A model generated the notes under the pieces. It had not been told where the DNA came from, made no database searches, and saw only the letters and a list, made by a program, of their open reading frames with translations. The position numbers were made by a program, and so were the translations under genes. DNA of 64,000 nucleotides. Origin: FEN-1219 sp036563665 (lineage in GTDB: Bacteria > Pseudomonadota > Gammaproteobacteria > Steroidobacterales > Rariloculaceae). Below, in pieces: positions 50,080 to 58,248 of the stretch (its first letter is position 1; every line of letters starts with the position of its first letter). The DNA lies in assembly GCA_036563665.1 (NCBI GenBank), contig DATCLY010000066.1, positions 15,890 to 79,889 on the forward strand, read 5' to 3'.

Positions 50080-52512
50080 CTACTCTCCCCTTCTTTGCGC
50101 GATCGCCTCGGATGCGGGACCGTTCGTCCGCATCTGGAAAGGATAACTGTCAATAATCCCGAGCACTATAGCTTTCAGGCTGTAGTCGTGCTTGGCCGCA
50201 TTTCTCACGATGGACCGGACCACGGCCATGTCCTGGGGGACGAGCCCCCGGCCCAGGGCATAGATCAGCATCTTCTCGGTGACCGTGCCGGCGAACAGCG
50301 TCGGGTCGCGCAGCAGCGCCTCCCGCAGGGCCACCGGGCCGTCCACGACGGTCCCGTCCGCCAGAACGCCCGTGGAATCGATCTCGAGGCCCTCGCGGGT
50401 GCGGTCGCGCCAGCTGCCGTCCACGTCGAAGTTCTCGAGCGCGAAACCCACCGGATCGATGAGGTTGTGACAGGCCGCACAGTTCGGATCCGCTCGGTGC
50501 CGCTCGAGCTGCTCCCGCACGGTGGACGGCCGATCCTTCGGGGCGCTCTCCTCGAGGGCCGGCACGCTCGCCGGCGGCGGCGGCGGTGGGTCGTTCCAGA
50601 ACTCGCTGATGATGAACTTGCCGCGGATGATCGGCGACGTGCGGCTCGACGCCGAGGTCAGCGCGAGCAGGCTGCCGTGGCCGAAGAGCCCGAAGCGGTT
50701 CGGATCCGTGAGCTGCACCTTGCGGAAGCGCGAGCCGTACACCCCGCCGATGCCGTAGTGGCGCGCGAGCCGCTCGTTGACGAACGTGTAGTCCGCCGTC
50801 AGGAGTTCGTGCACGGGCCGGCCTTCACGCAGCACGTGCGCGAACAGGAGCTCCGTCTCCTTGCGGAATGCGTTGCGCAGGTTCGCGTCGAAGTCCGGGA
50901 ACAGCAGGATGTCGGGCCTCGCGCGGCTCTCGAGGTTGCGCAGCTGCAGCCACTGGCCGACGAAGTTCTCGACCAGCGCATTGGAGCGCGGGTCGGCGAG
51001 CATCCGGTCCACCTGCGCCTCGAGCACGCTCGGCTCGCGCAGGCGGCCCTGCTCGGCGAGCTTGAGCAGCTCCTCGTCGGGAATGCTGGACCAGAGGAAG
51101 AACGACAGGCGCGACGCGAGCTCGATGTCGCTGATGGGATAGTCGGAGCCCGGCGGAACGTCCGGCGAGTCCGTTTCCACGCGGAACAGGAAGAACGGGC
51201 TCACCAGCGTGCGGGCCACGGCCGCCCGGATGCCGGCGTCGAAGTCGCCGCCCTCGGCGCGCGCCTGCTCGTAGAACGCCATGAGCTCGGCGATGTCGTC
51301 CTCCGTGACCGGCCGGCGGAACGCGCGCCGTCCGAGCTGGCTCAGGATCTCGCGGGCACAGGCCGGCTCCTCGGCCTCGCTCGCCGGCCGACACACGAAG
51401 AGCTTCGCGCGGCTCGGCGTCTCGCTCACGCCGGTGATGTTCAGCGGCCCTTCCACCACGCCGTCCTCGAGCCGCGGCATGCCGGACGGATTGTGCGCCT
51501 CGAGCGATGCGCGCAGGCCCGGCTCCCACGAGTTCTGCTCGCGCTCCACGCGCTCCTTCCAGGTGAAGATCACCTCGTGAGGACCCGCGGTGACGGGCAC
51601 CGGCGGCGACGTCATCGCCGCGTGCACCACGTCCTGCGCCACGTTGATGCCTTCGGCCACCGACAGCTCGTGCAGCTCCTTGCCGCCGATTTCCGCCGTG
51701 TGGATGACCTCGCCGTCCAGGAGGATCAGGAACTCGTGCGGGCGGTCGTGCCCTTCCACGCCGAACAGGCCTTCCTCGACGCCGCGCACCAGACGACCCG
51801 CGAACACGTACTCGCCGTCGGCCGGGAACGTGTGCGTGACCTTGATGCCGCCGCGCGTGCCGAGCGGCATGCCTTCCAGGTGATAGTCCTGGGTCAGCTC
51901 GAACGGGATCCGGTATGCCGTGGAGGTGAGAGGCGCTTCGGGGTTGCCGACGGCCATGTCGGCGACGCGCAGCGCCACGGTCAGATACCGCTCGAGCAGC
52001 ATCGGCGAAGTGCGCAGCACCTCGGCGATGTTGTCGAACCCGAAGTCGCCGCCGTCGCTCGGCAGGAGCTCGGCGAGGTTCGCCTCGACGCCGAGGAGAT
52101 CACGCACCGCGTTGGCGTACTCCGCGCGATTGAGCCTGTGGACCGTCTTGTAGCCCGCGTACGGCCTCGCCGCCGCCGCGGCGTCCAGCGTCGTCGTGAG
52201 CGCCGTGAGAAACTCCTGGCGTTGCTCCGGATCGGGCTGCGGCTGGTCGCGCGGCGGCATCGCCCGCTGGGACAGCTTGCGGACCACCTCCTCCCAGATG
52301 CCGGGGTTTGCCGCCACGTCCTCGGGCGTGCGGCCCTCGAACGACAGGTCGGCCGTGAACTCCGCATCGTTGTGGCAGTCCACGCAGTACTGCCGAAGCA
52401 TCGGCCAGTTCGCGTGCAGCTGCTGCTCCGGCGAGCGCCCCGCCCAGTACCAGGCGGCGCCTGCTGCGGCGGCAGCGACGCCCACACCCGCGACATAAAC
52501 CCAAGCTCTCAC
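50080..52512 (-). CDS. DUF1592-family di-haem cytochrome-like protein
   Basis: 810 residues. One N-terminal membrane anchor is followed by the haem c motif C43-V-D-C46-H47. Planctomycete-type domains follow in the usual order: DUF1587 (about 105-165), DUF1595, DUF1592 (about 480-610, with E-L-A-S-R-L-S-F-F-L-W-S-S-I-P-D), DUF1588 (about 625-725) and DUF1585 (about 735-805). A second C-A-A-C-H motif lies in DUF1588. The tract N-D-P-P-P-P-P-P-A-S-V-P comes just before it. It is a likely periplasmic electron-transfer or oxidative enzyme of unknown substrate. GTG start overlaps the ankyrin stop (GTGA). Confidence 0.92.
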   Translation of the reverse strand: MRAWVYVAGVGVAAAAAGAAWYWAGRSPEQQLHANWPMLRQYCVDCHNDAEFTADLSFEGRTPEDVAANPGIWEEVVRKLSQRAMPPRDQPQPDPEQRQEFLTALTTTLDAAAAARPYAGYKTVHRLNRAEYANAVRDLLGVEANLAELLPSDGGDFGFDNIAEVLRTSPMLLERYLTVALRVADMAVGNPEAPLTSTAYRIPFELTQDYHLEGMPLGTRGGIKVTHTFPADGEYVFAGRLVRGVEEGLFGVEGHDRPHEFLILLDGEVIHTAEIGGKELHELSVAEGINVAQDVVHAAMTSPPVPVTAGPHEVIFTWKERVEREQNSWEPGLRASLEAHNPSGMPRLEDGVVEGPLNITGVSETPSRAKLFVCRPASEAEEPACAREILSQLGRRAFRRPVTEDDIAELMAFYEQARAEGGDFDAGIRAAVARTLVSPFFLFRVETDSPDVPPGSDYPISDIELASRLSFFLWSSIPDEELLKLAEQGRLREPSVLEAQVDRMLADPRSNALVENFVGQWLQLRNLESRARPDILLFPDFDANLRNAFRKETELLFAHVLREGRPVHELLTADYTFVNERLARHYGIGGVYGSRFRKVQLTDPNRFGLFGHGSLLALTSASSRTSPIIRGKFIISEFWNDPPPPPPASVPALEESAPKDRPSTVREQLERHRADPNCAACHNLIDPVGFALENFDVDGSWRDRTREGLEIDSTGVLADGTVVDGPVALREALLRDPTLFAGTVTEKMLIYALGRGLVPQDMAVVRSIVRNAAKHDYSLKAIVLGIIDSYPFQMRTNGPASEAIAQRRGE

Positions 52513-54125
52513 TGCGGCCTGCCCTCCACGGCGTTCGCCTGCACGTTGCCGGCCATCAGCTCACGCAGCAACGCCGCCACCTCCTCCGGCTCGGCGCCCT
52601 GCGGCTCGCCCGCCAGCGCCCCTGAGGTCGGCGGTGGCGGCCGCGGCGGCATCCGCTCCGCCATTTGCAGCGGGGTAAGGCCTTCCGCGTTCTTGATCTG
52701 AAGATCCGCGCCGCCCTCGACCAGCACGCGGATGATATCGAGCTTGCCTTCCTTCGCCGCGAGGTGCAGCACCGAGTCGCCCTCGGGCGTCTTCGCGTTC
52801 GGATTCGCCCCGGCCTCGAGCAGCAGCTTCACGGCGTCCAGCGGATTGCGGTTCGCCGGCTCGCGGAACGGAGGCGCCGCGCCTTCGCGGATGTCGCCCG
52901 GGCCGCCGGCCATGCCGACGCCCTTGCCGCCGTTCATCGCCACCATGAGCGGCGTCTTGCCCACGTTGCTCGGGCCCATGCGCGGACCATCCTCGGCCGG
53001 CGAAGGCGTCCATTCGAGATTGGCGCCGTGGGCGATCATGAGCTTCATGCCCTCGACGTCGGCGGCGACGGACGACCGATAGAACGGCGTGGCGTTCGCG
53101 TACGTGTCGCAGCACATCGACGAATTGGTCATGCGGCCGACGAACGGCTTGTTCGGATCCGCGCCGGCCTCGAGCAGGATCCTGGTGAGGTCGAGCGCGG
53201 TGAGCTCGTTCGGATAGTCCACGCGCAGCCGCGAGCCGTCGCGCGCGCGCCAGTCCGTGGTGGCGTCGCGCATCTCGGTGACCCAGTACAGCGAGCCGTC
53301 GTTCGGATCGGCGCCGAGCTCGAGCAGCGTAGGCACCAGGTCGAAGTGATCGTTGACGATGGCAAGCATCATCGCGGTCACGCCGTCGCCGTTGGTGATG
53401 TTCAGGTCGGCGCCGCCCTCCACGAGCCGCCGCACGAGCGCCTCGTTGCCGTTGCGGGCCGCCCACATCACCGCGGTGAAGCCGCCGGTCGGGAAATCGG
53501 TGCGCGTGCTGCGCTTCTCGAGCTCCGAGACGCGCGCCTTCATGTTCGGATCGGCGCCCGCCGCGAGCAGCGCGTCGACCACGTCGAGGTGGCCTTCGGC
53601 CGTGGCCCACATCAGCGCCGTTTGATCCTGCAGCGACTCGGTGGCATTCGGATCGGCGCCCGCCTCGAGCAGCAGCTTCACCGCCTCCACGCTGCCGGCG
53701 CGCGATGCCGCCATCAGCGGCGTCTCGCCTTCGCGAGAAGACGCTTCGCGATCGGCGCCACCCTCGAGCAGCACCTTGATCATGGCCGCATCGCCGTAGC
53801 GGCTGGCCTGCAGCAGCGGCGTCACGCCGAAATCGTTGGCGACGTTCGGATCGGCGCCCGCCGCGAGCAGCGCTTTCGCCATCTCGACGTCGGAGTGGTA
53901 CGCCGCCCAGAGCAGCGGAGTGGAGCCATCTTTCGCGATGGCGTTCGCGTCGGCGCCGGCGCCGATGAGCTCGCGAACGGTTGCGAGATCGCCGTCGCGG
54001 GCCGCCTCGACGACGCCCGCGGCGTTTGCCGCGTCGGCGAACCAGAACGTGGAGAACGACAGGCTGACCAGTGCGACTCCGAGCTTTGCCGGACCGCGCG
54101 AGACCCGTACATGCCGCGTGCGCAT
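52509..54125 (-). CDS. Exported ankyrin-repeat protein
   Basis: 538 residues. A signal peptide ends A-D-A-A-N-A-A. About nine or ten ankyrin repeats follow, for example G-S-T-P-L-L-W-A-A-Y-H-S-D-V-E-M-A-K-A-L-L-A-A-G, then G-A-D-P-N at each loop. The middle repeat set is interrupted by an irregular insert at about 295-380 with a C-C-D-T motif. Ankyrin repeats bind proteins. It is the first gene of an operon with DUF1592 and DUF1552, so a scaffold or partner for them is the simplest idea. Ribosome site GGGGGAGAT. Role inferred. Confidence 0.92.
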   Translation of the reverse strand: MRTRHVRVSRGPAKLGVALVSLSFSTFWFADAANAAGVVEAARDGDLATVRELIGAGADANAIAKDGSTPLLWAAYHSDVEMAKALLAAGADPNVANDFGVTPLLQASRYGDAAMIKVLLEGGADREASSREGETPLMAASRAGSVEAVKLLLEAGADPNATESLQDQTALMWATAEGHLDVVDALLAAGADPNMKARVSELEKRSTRTDFPTGGFTAVMWAARNGNEALVRRLVEGGADLNITNGDGVTAMMLAIVNDHFDLVPTLLELGADPNDGSLYWVTEMRDATTDWRARDGSRLRVDYPNELTALDLTRILLEAGADPNKPFVGRMTNSSMCCDTYANATPFYRSSVAADVEGMKLMIAHGANLEWTPSPAEDGPRMGPSNVGKTPLMVAMNGGKGVGMAGGPGDIREGAAPPFREPANRNPLDAVKLLLEAGANPNAKTPEGDSVLHLAAKEGKLDIIRVLVEGGADLQIKNAEGLTPLQMAERMPPRPPPPTSGALAGEPQGAEPEEVAALLRELMAGNVQANAVEGRPQ

Positions 54126-54456
54126 TCGAGATCTCCCCCTCGACACGACACGTTGAAGAGCGACTATGATCGTGACGCGGCGTCGGCGAAAACCGACTGT
54201 CGAATCACTTAGACCGAGAATAGCGCCAAGCCGGGGAACGCGCCAGCGGGATCTGCCGTAGGGGGACAGGGCACCCGGTCAGATCTGATACTATCGCCAT
54301 ATGTAACACCATATCGCGCCCGGCGGGACACCGATTCCTGCGCCCGCGACGGGGCCGAATTTGCGATGCTACCGCGCGTTGGTCGGCGCCGAGCGCGTGG
54401 CGAACGCGCTCACCCGACCTTACACTTGCGGGCGTTCTCAGGGGAGCGTGATATCC
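54126..54456. promoter_or_regulatory. Divergent control region
   Basis: 331 bases between the ankyrin operon and the amidohydrolase. It contains the perfect palindrome TCAGATCTGA (54279-54288) next to TGATACTATCG. It also holds a direct repeat of CCATAT at about 54298 and 54309, all in an AT-rich patch. Promoters for both directions probably lie there. The GC-rich outer part shows nothing further. Confidence 0.35.
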
Positions 54457-55719
54457 ATGAAGAAAGACATGAGCTGCCGCCGCGGCATCGTGGCGGGCAC
54501 CGCGCTGCTGCTCGCGGCGACCGCATCCGGTCAGGATCTGACCATCACCAACGGCCGCATCGTGGACGGCACCGGCCGCGTCATCGAGCGTGGCTCGGTG
54601 GTGGTGCGCGACGGCAGGATCGCCGCCGTGACGGCCGGCGCGCCCTCCTCCACCGCGGGCCGGACCATCGATGCGGGCGGCAAGACCGTCATGCCGGGCT
54701 TCATCGATGCGCACCGTCATCTCATCGAAGGCGACCCGCAACGTTGGCTCACGGACGTGGCGCCCACGCAGATGCGCGAGTTCATCGAGGCCGGCTTCAC
54801 CACCGTGCTCTCCGCCGGCGATCCACCGCAGATCCTCGAAGCGCGCCGCATGCTGCAGAGCGGCGAGCTCGTGGGGCCGCGGCTCTTCGCGGGCACGTTC
54901 ATCCCGCTCGCGGGGCCGACCGGCCCGCGGCCGCCCGGCGATCCGGCCCGCTCGGATGCTTCGCGCTCGGGCCGGCCGACGCAGGCCGCGCCCGCCGTCC
55001 CGCGCGAGCAGACCATCGCCGCCGTCGAGAACGCGGCGCGCGCGGGCTACGACTACCTCAAGAACGTGATCGTCGTGTCGCCGGGCGGCCCGGAGGTGGA
55101 GACGCTCAAGCTCGTGATCGAGGAAGGCAAGAAGCGCGGCCTGCCGACGATCACGCACGCCGTGAGCGTACAGGACACGCTGGCCGCCGTGGAGGCGGGC
55201 CCCGCCGTGCTCGTGCACACGCCGCACATCGGCCACCTGAACGACGACCCCGAGGCCGTGCGCAAGATCGTGAGCGCCCGCATCCCGATGACCTCCACGC
55301 TCGCGGTGTTCGCGCCGCACTTCGACGAGGACAATCGTCCGCTCTTCCGCGACGGCGAGCCGTTCCCGTGGAACACGCTGTCGAGCGCGGGCGACGGGCC
55401 GGTGAACGCGCGGCTGCTGTGGGAAGCCGGCATCGTGAGCTATGGGTACGGCACGGATACGCAGTGGCCGCCGAAGCAATCGCTCGCCGACGAGCTGCGC
55501 GCCCTGAGCCTCGTGTTCTCGCCGCGTGACATCGTCACGATCATCACCAAGAACGCGGCCAACTCCACGCTGAAGAGCGACGAGATCGGCACGCTCGAGC
55601 CGGGCAAGCTCGCGGACATCGTGATCGTCGACGGCGATCCGCTCGAGGACAGCGACGCGCTGCTGAACGTGGTCACCACGATCAAGGGCGGCGAGGTGCT
55701 GTTCGAGGCGCGGCGGTAA
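54457..55719 (+). CDS. Exported amidohydrolase family protein
   Basis: 420 residues, signal peptide ending A-A-T-A-S-G-Q. Amidohydrolase/imidazolonepropionase-type architecture: the small beta-domain D-L-T-I-T-N-G-R-I-V-D-G-T-G, then H-x-H as F-I-D-A-H-R-H-L near 85-87, a His in I-T-H-A-V-S, L-V-H-T-P-H-I-G-H, and the metal-ligand Asp in Y-G-Y-G-T-D-T near 332. The C-terminal E-I-G-T-L-E-P-G-K-L-A-D-I-V-I-V-D-G-D-P is diagnostic. No Lys carboxylation site is evident, so a mono- or alternative di-zinc site is likely. Substrate may be a cyclic amide or peptide. GGGGAG site upstream. Confidence 0.9.
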   Translation: MKKDMSCRRGIVAGTALLLAATASGQDLTITNGRIVDGTGRVIERGSVVVRDGRIAAVTAGAPSSTAGRTIDAGGKTVMPGFIDAHRHLIEGDPQRWLTDVAPTQMREFIEAGFTTVLSAGDPPQILEARRMLQSGELVGPRLFAGTFIPLAGPTGPRPPGDPARSDASRSGRPTQAAPAVPREQTIAAVENAARAGYDYLKNVIVVSPGGPEVETLKLVIEEGKKRGLPTITHAVSVQDTLAAVEAGPAVLVHTPHIGHLNDDPEAVRKIVSARIPMTSTLAVFAPHFDEDNRPLFRDGEPFPWNTLSSAGDGPVNARLLWEAGIVSYGYGTDTQWPPKQSLADELRALSLVFSPRDIVTIITKNAANSTLKSDEIGTLEPGKLADIVIVDGDPLEDSDALLNVVTTIKGGEVLFEARR

Positions 55720-55722
55720 GCA

Positions 55723-55800
55723 CGCCGCTGCGAAAGCCCGCTCCCACCGACGAGGTCGACCGGCCCCGGTGGGAGCGGCTTTCTTGCCGCGATTCTTGCG
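55723..55800. repeat. REP/BIME-like double hairpin, copy 3
   Basis: The left unit begins CGCCGCTGCGAAAG and continues CCCGCTCCCACC. The right unit from 55768 is GGTGGGAGCGGCTTTC then TTGCCGCGA. It fills the gap between converging genes, as the other two copies do. Confidence 0.68.
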
Positions 55801-55835
55801 TCACCGCAAGCGGCGCGGCTCCGGTGACGGCGCGA

Positions 55836-57299
55836 TCAGAAGCCGCCGCCGGTGCGGAAGCCGCCGCCGCCGAAGCCGCCTCCCCGGCGGAAGCCGCCGC
55901 CCCCGAAACCGCCGCCTTTCGGGAAATTCCAGCGGCCGCCGCCCGGCATGCGCCACGGGGACGGGAACGGCGCGCGCGGAAAGCGGCCGGTGCCGAACAC
56001 GGGATCGGCGCCGATGCGGCGGTAGCGCTGCTGCTTGCGAATCGCCTCCCACACGTCGTTCGTGTCCACGACGCCGCCGAGGAACTGCTGCAGCACGAGC
56101 GCGATCACGGCGCCGTTCATGAACACCGAGTGCAGGTCGTCGTACTGGCTCTCCTTGAAACGCCGCCGCACCTCTTCGAGCCCGAGCAGCCGCTCACGCT
56201 GCGCCTGGTGCAGCCGGCGGTACTGGACGAGCTCGTCGCGAAGGCGCTCCCGCTCGTCCTCGAGCTCGTCGAGCTCCTCCACGAGCCGGTCGTCCTCCTC
56301 GCTGCGGGTGCGCGCGGCCCGCGCCCGCAGCGTCTGCAGGTCCTCGCGCTCGAAGGCCTCCGCCAGCACGCGCGCGGCGTCGTTCGAGTAATCGTCCTCG
56401 CCCGCTGCGAACCGGCCGCGCTTCTCGATGAGCGCATCGACGGCGGCCTGCTGCTGCTCGACGGCCTCGTCGAGCTCCTCGAGGCGCCGCTCCGCTTCGG
56501 CGAGCTCCCGCTGCCGCTCGGGGACGCCGGCGGCGGCCGCCGCGCGCTGCTCCATCTCGCGCAGGTCCTCGAGATTCGCGTTCGCGGCCTCGCGCATCCG
56601 CGCCGCGTGGGCTTCGAGCCGCTTCGGGATGTCCGTCAGGAGCGCGTAGTTGCGGCGCATCGTCTCGTAGCCGTTCGCGTGCGCCACCCAGCGGTCGAGC
56701 AGACGCGTGAGCGGCCAGGCGCGATAGCGCGGCGTGCCGAAACCCCGGCGCCAGAGATAGCTGAACACGGGGTCCGCCTCGTACGGCTTACCCTTCTCCA
56801 AGCGGTCCGCCTCGGCGGCCTTCGCCTTCGCCTCGGCCTGGTCGGCCACCGCGTCCGAAGCCTCGGCGGCCTCGAGCTCCGCCTGGTACTGCTCGTCCGC
56901 GGCGAGCTGCTGCTGCGCGGCCGCCTCCGCTGCGTCGAGCGCCTCGGCGGCGGCGTCCACCACGCGCTGCTGCTCGGCCCGCTCCCGCTCGCGCGCCTCG
57001 AGCTCGCGCTCGGCCTCGGCGATCTCCGCCGCCAGCGATTCCTGCGCGGCCTGGCGCGCCGACAGGATGTCGCGCACGCGGCGCTCCGTGTCGTCGAGCG
57101 CCTGCAGCAGCTCGCCGCTCTCGATCTCCTGCATGCGTATGCGCGCGAGGCGCGCGAAGATGCCGAGCTGTCGCTGGCGCACGTCGGCGAGCGCGGCGCC
57201 CGTGCGCTGGAATTGCGCATCGAGGGCTTCCGCCTCGCGGCGCATTTTCACGAGACTGTCGTCGATCGACGCGAGCGCGTCGCGGCCGCTCAGCACCAC
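55836..57299 (-). CDS. Long coiled-coil protein with Gly-rich tail
   Basis: 487 residues. Most of the length (about 10-170 and 230-390) is charged heptad-like coiled coil (E-I-A-E-A-E-R-E-L-E-A-R-E-R-E-R-A-E-Q-Q). In the middle is a globular patch, Y-E-A-D-P-V-F-S-Y-L-W-R-R-G-F-G-T-P-R-Y-R-A-W-P-L-T-R-L-L-D-R-W. Near 410 is a possible membrane-associated segment (V-F-M-N-G-A-V-I-A-L-V-L-Q-Q-F). The tail is G-G-G-F-G-G-G-G-F-R repeats. Start GTG with GGAGG directly upstream, 9 bases after DUF6384. Family not recognised. Third gene of a three-gene operon. Confidence 0.8.
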   Translation of the reverse strand: MVLSGRDALASIDDSLVKMRREAEALDAQFQRTGAALADVRQRQLGIFARLARIRMQEIESGELLQALDDTERRVRDILSARQAAQESLAAEIAEAERELEARERERAEQQRVVDAAAEALDAAEAAAQQQLAADEQYQAELEAAEASDAVADQAEAKAKAAEADRLEKGKPYEADPVFSYLWRRGFGTPRYRAWPLTRLLDRWVAHANGYETMRRNYALLTDIPKRLEAHAARMREAANANLEDLREMEQRAAAAAGVPERQRELAEAERRLEELDEAVEQQQAAVDALIEKRGRFAAGEDDYSNDAARVLAEAFEREDLQTLRARAARTRSEEDDRLVEELDELEDERERLRDELVQYRRLHQAQRERLLGLEEVRRRFKESQYDDLHSVFMNGAVIALVLQQFLGGVVDTNDVWEAIRKQQRYRRIGADPVFGTGRFPRAPFPSPWRMPGGGRWNFPKGGGFGGGGFRRGGGFGGGGFRTGGGF

Positions 57300-57308
57300 G
57301 CGAACCTC

Positions 57309-58226
57309 CTACCAGTCCGTGATCGCGGCGCCCGTCGTGGGGACGTCGTACTCGGGATCGAGCTCGCCGCGACGCTTCCGGCCCACGACGGCCTGCTGGA
57401 TGATGCCGTCGTCGCGCTTGTCGCGAGCCACGCGCTGGAACGTTTCCTCGTCCACGCGCAGCCCCCAGCGCGACACGCGGTATGTGCGGCCGTCCTCCTC
57501 GTTCTCGATGGGCAAGGTGAGCCGCTCGCCGTCGGGGGTGACGGCCTCGACGATCAGATAGTAGTTCTGCGCCGCCTCGTTCGACTCGGGCACCCGCCAC
57601 ACGCCGGACAGCTCTCCCGGCCGCGAGACGATCCGGATGTCGTACTCGCGCTCGAGCCGCGCCGCGAGCTCGCGCAAGTCCCCCACGGCCGCACGCGCCT
57701 CGTCGAAGTCGCGCCGCCCGAGGGCCACCTCGCCTGCGGTCGCGAGCGCCGCCGCTTCGCGCAGCGCCTCGGGATCGTCGGTCACGTCCTCCACCCTCTG
57801 CTGCGCGGTCTCGAGCTCCGCGGGCAGCGCCTCGATCGCGCGCAGCTCGGGACCGCGCACGAGGAGCTGATAGCCGATCACCACGGCGGCGATCACCGCC
57901 GCCGCGCCGCCCACCCACTTGCCCCAGCGATTGCGCGTGACGTAGAGCACCGCGAGCGTGCGCCCGAGGCCCGGCTCGGGCGGCGTGTACACGAAGCGCT
58001 CCTCACGCAGGGCCCGCACGCCCTGCTCGAGCACGTCCTCGCTGACCTCGATGCCCTGGCTCGCGTAGATCTCGCGCAGGCGCTGCTTGAGCTGCCGCTC
58101 GCGCTCCTCGGCGTTGAGCTCGCGCGCCACGACGAGCTCCTGGTGGCGGAGCGTGTCCACCACGTCCATGGCCAGCATGAGCTCGTCGAGCGGCGCGGTG
58201 TCGCGACGTGCGGTCTCGGCGGCCAT
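57309..58226 (-). CDS. DUF6384 family single-pass membrane protein
   Basis: 305 residues. An N-terminal helical region (about 10-75, M-D-V-V-D-T-L-R-H-Q-E-L-V-V-A-R-E-L-N-A-E-E-R-E-R-Q-L) precedes one transmembrane helix (about 105-122, W-V-G-G-A-A-A-V-I-A-A-V-V-I-G-Y-Q). A C-terminal beta-rich domain (about 195-300) starts I-V-S-R-P-G-E-L-S-G-V-W-R and includes R-T-Y-R-V-S-R-W-G-L-R-V. DUF6384 is uncharacterised. It lies between two coiled-coil genes on the same strand (22- and 9-base gaps). A membrane scaffold is the simplest guess. Confidence 0.8.
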   Translation of the reverse strand: MAAETARRDTAPLDELMLAMDVVDTLRHQELVVARELNAEERERQLKQRLREIYASQGIEVSEDVLEQGVRALREERFVYTPPEPGLGRTLAVLYVTRNRWGKWVGGAAAVIAAVVIGYQLLVRGPELRAIEALPAELETAQQRVEDVTDDPEALREAAALATAGEVALGRRDFDEARAAVGDLRELAARLEREYDIRIVSRPGELSGVWRVPESNEAAQNYYLIVEAVTPDGERLTLPIENEEDGRTYRVSRWGLRVDEETFQRVARDKRDDGIIQQAVVGRKRRGELDPEYDVPTTGAAITDW

Positions 58227-58248
58227 CGGGGAGCGACGCGCGCGGCGA

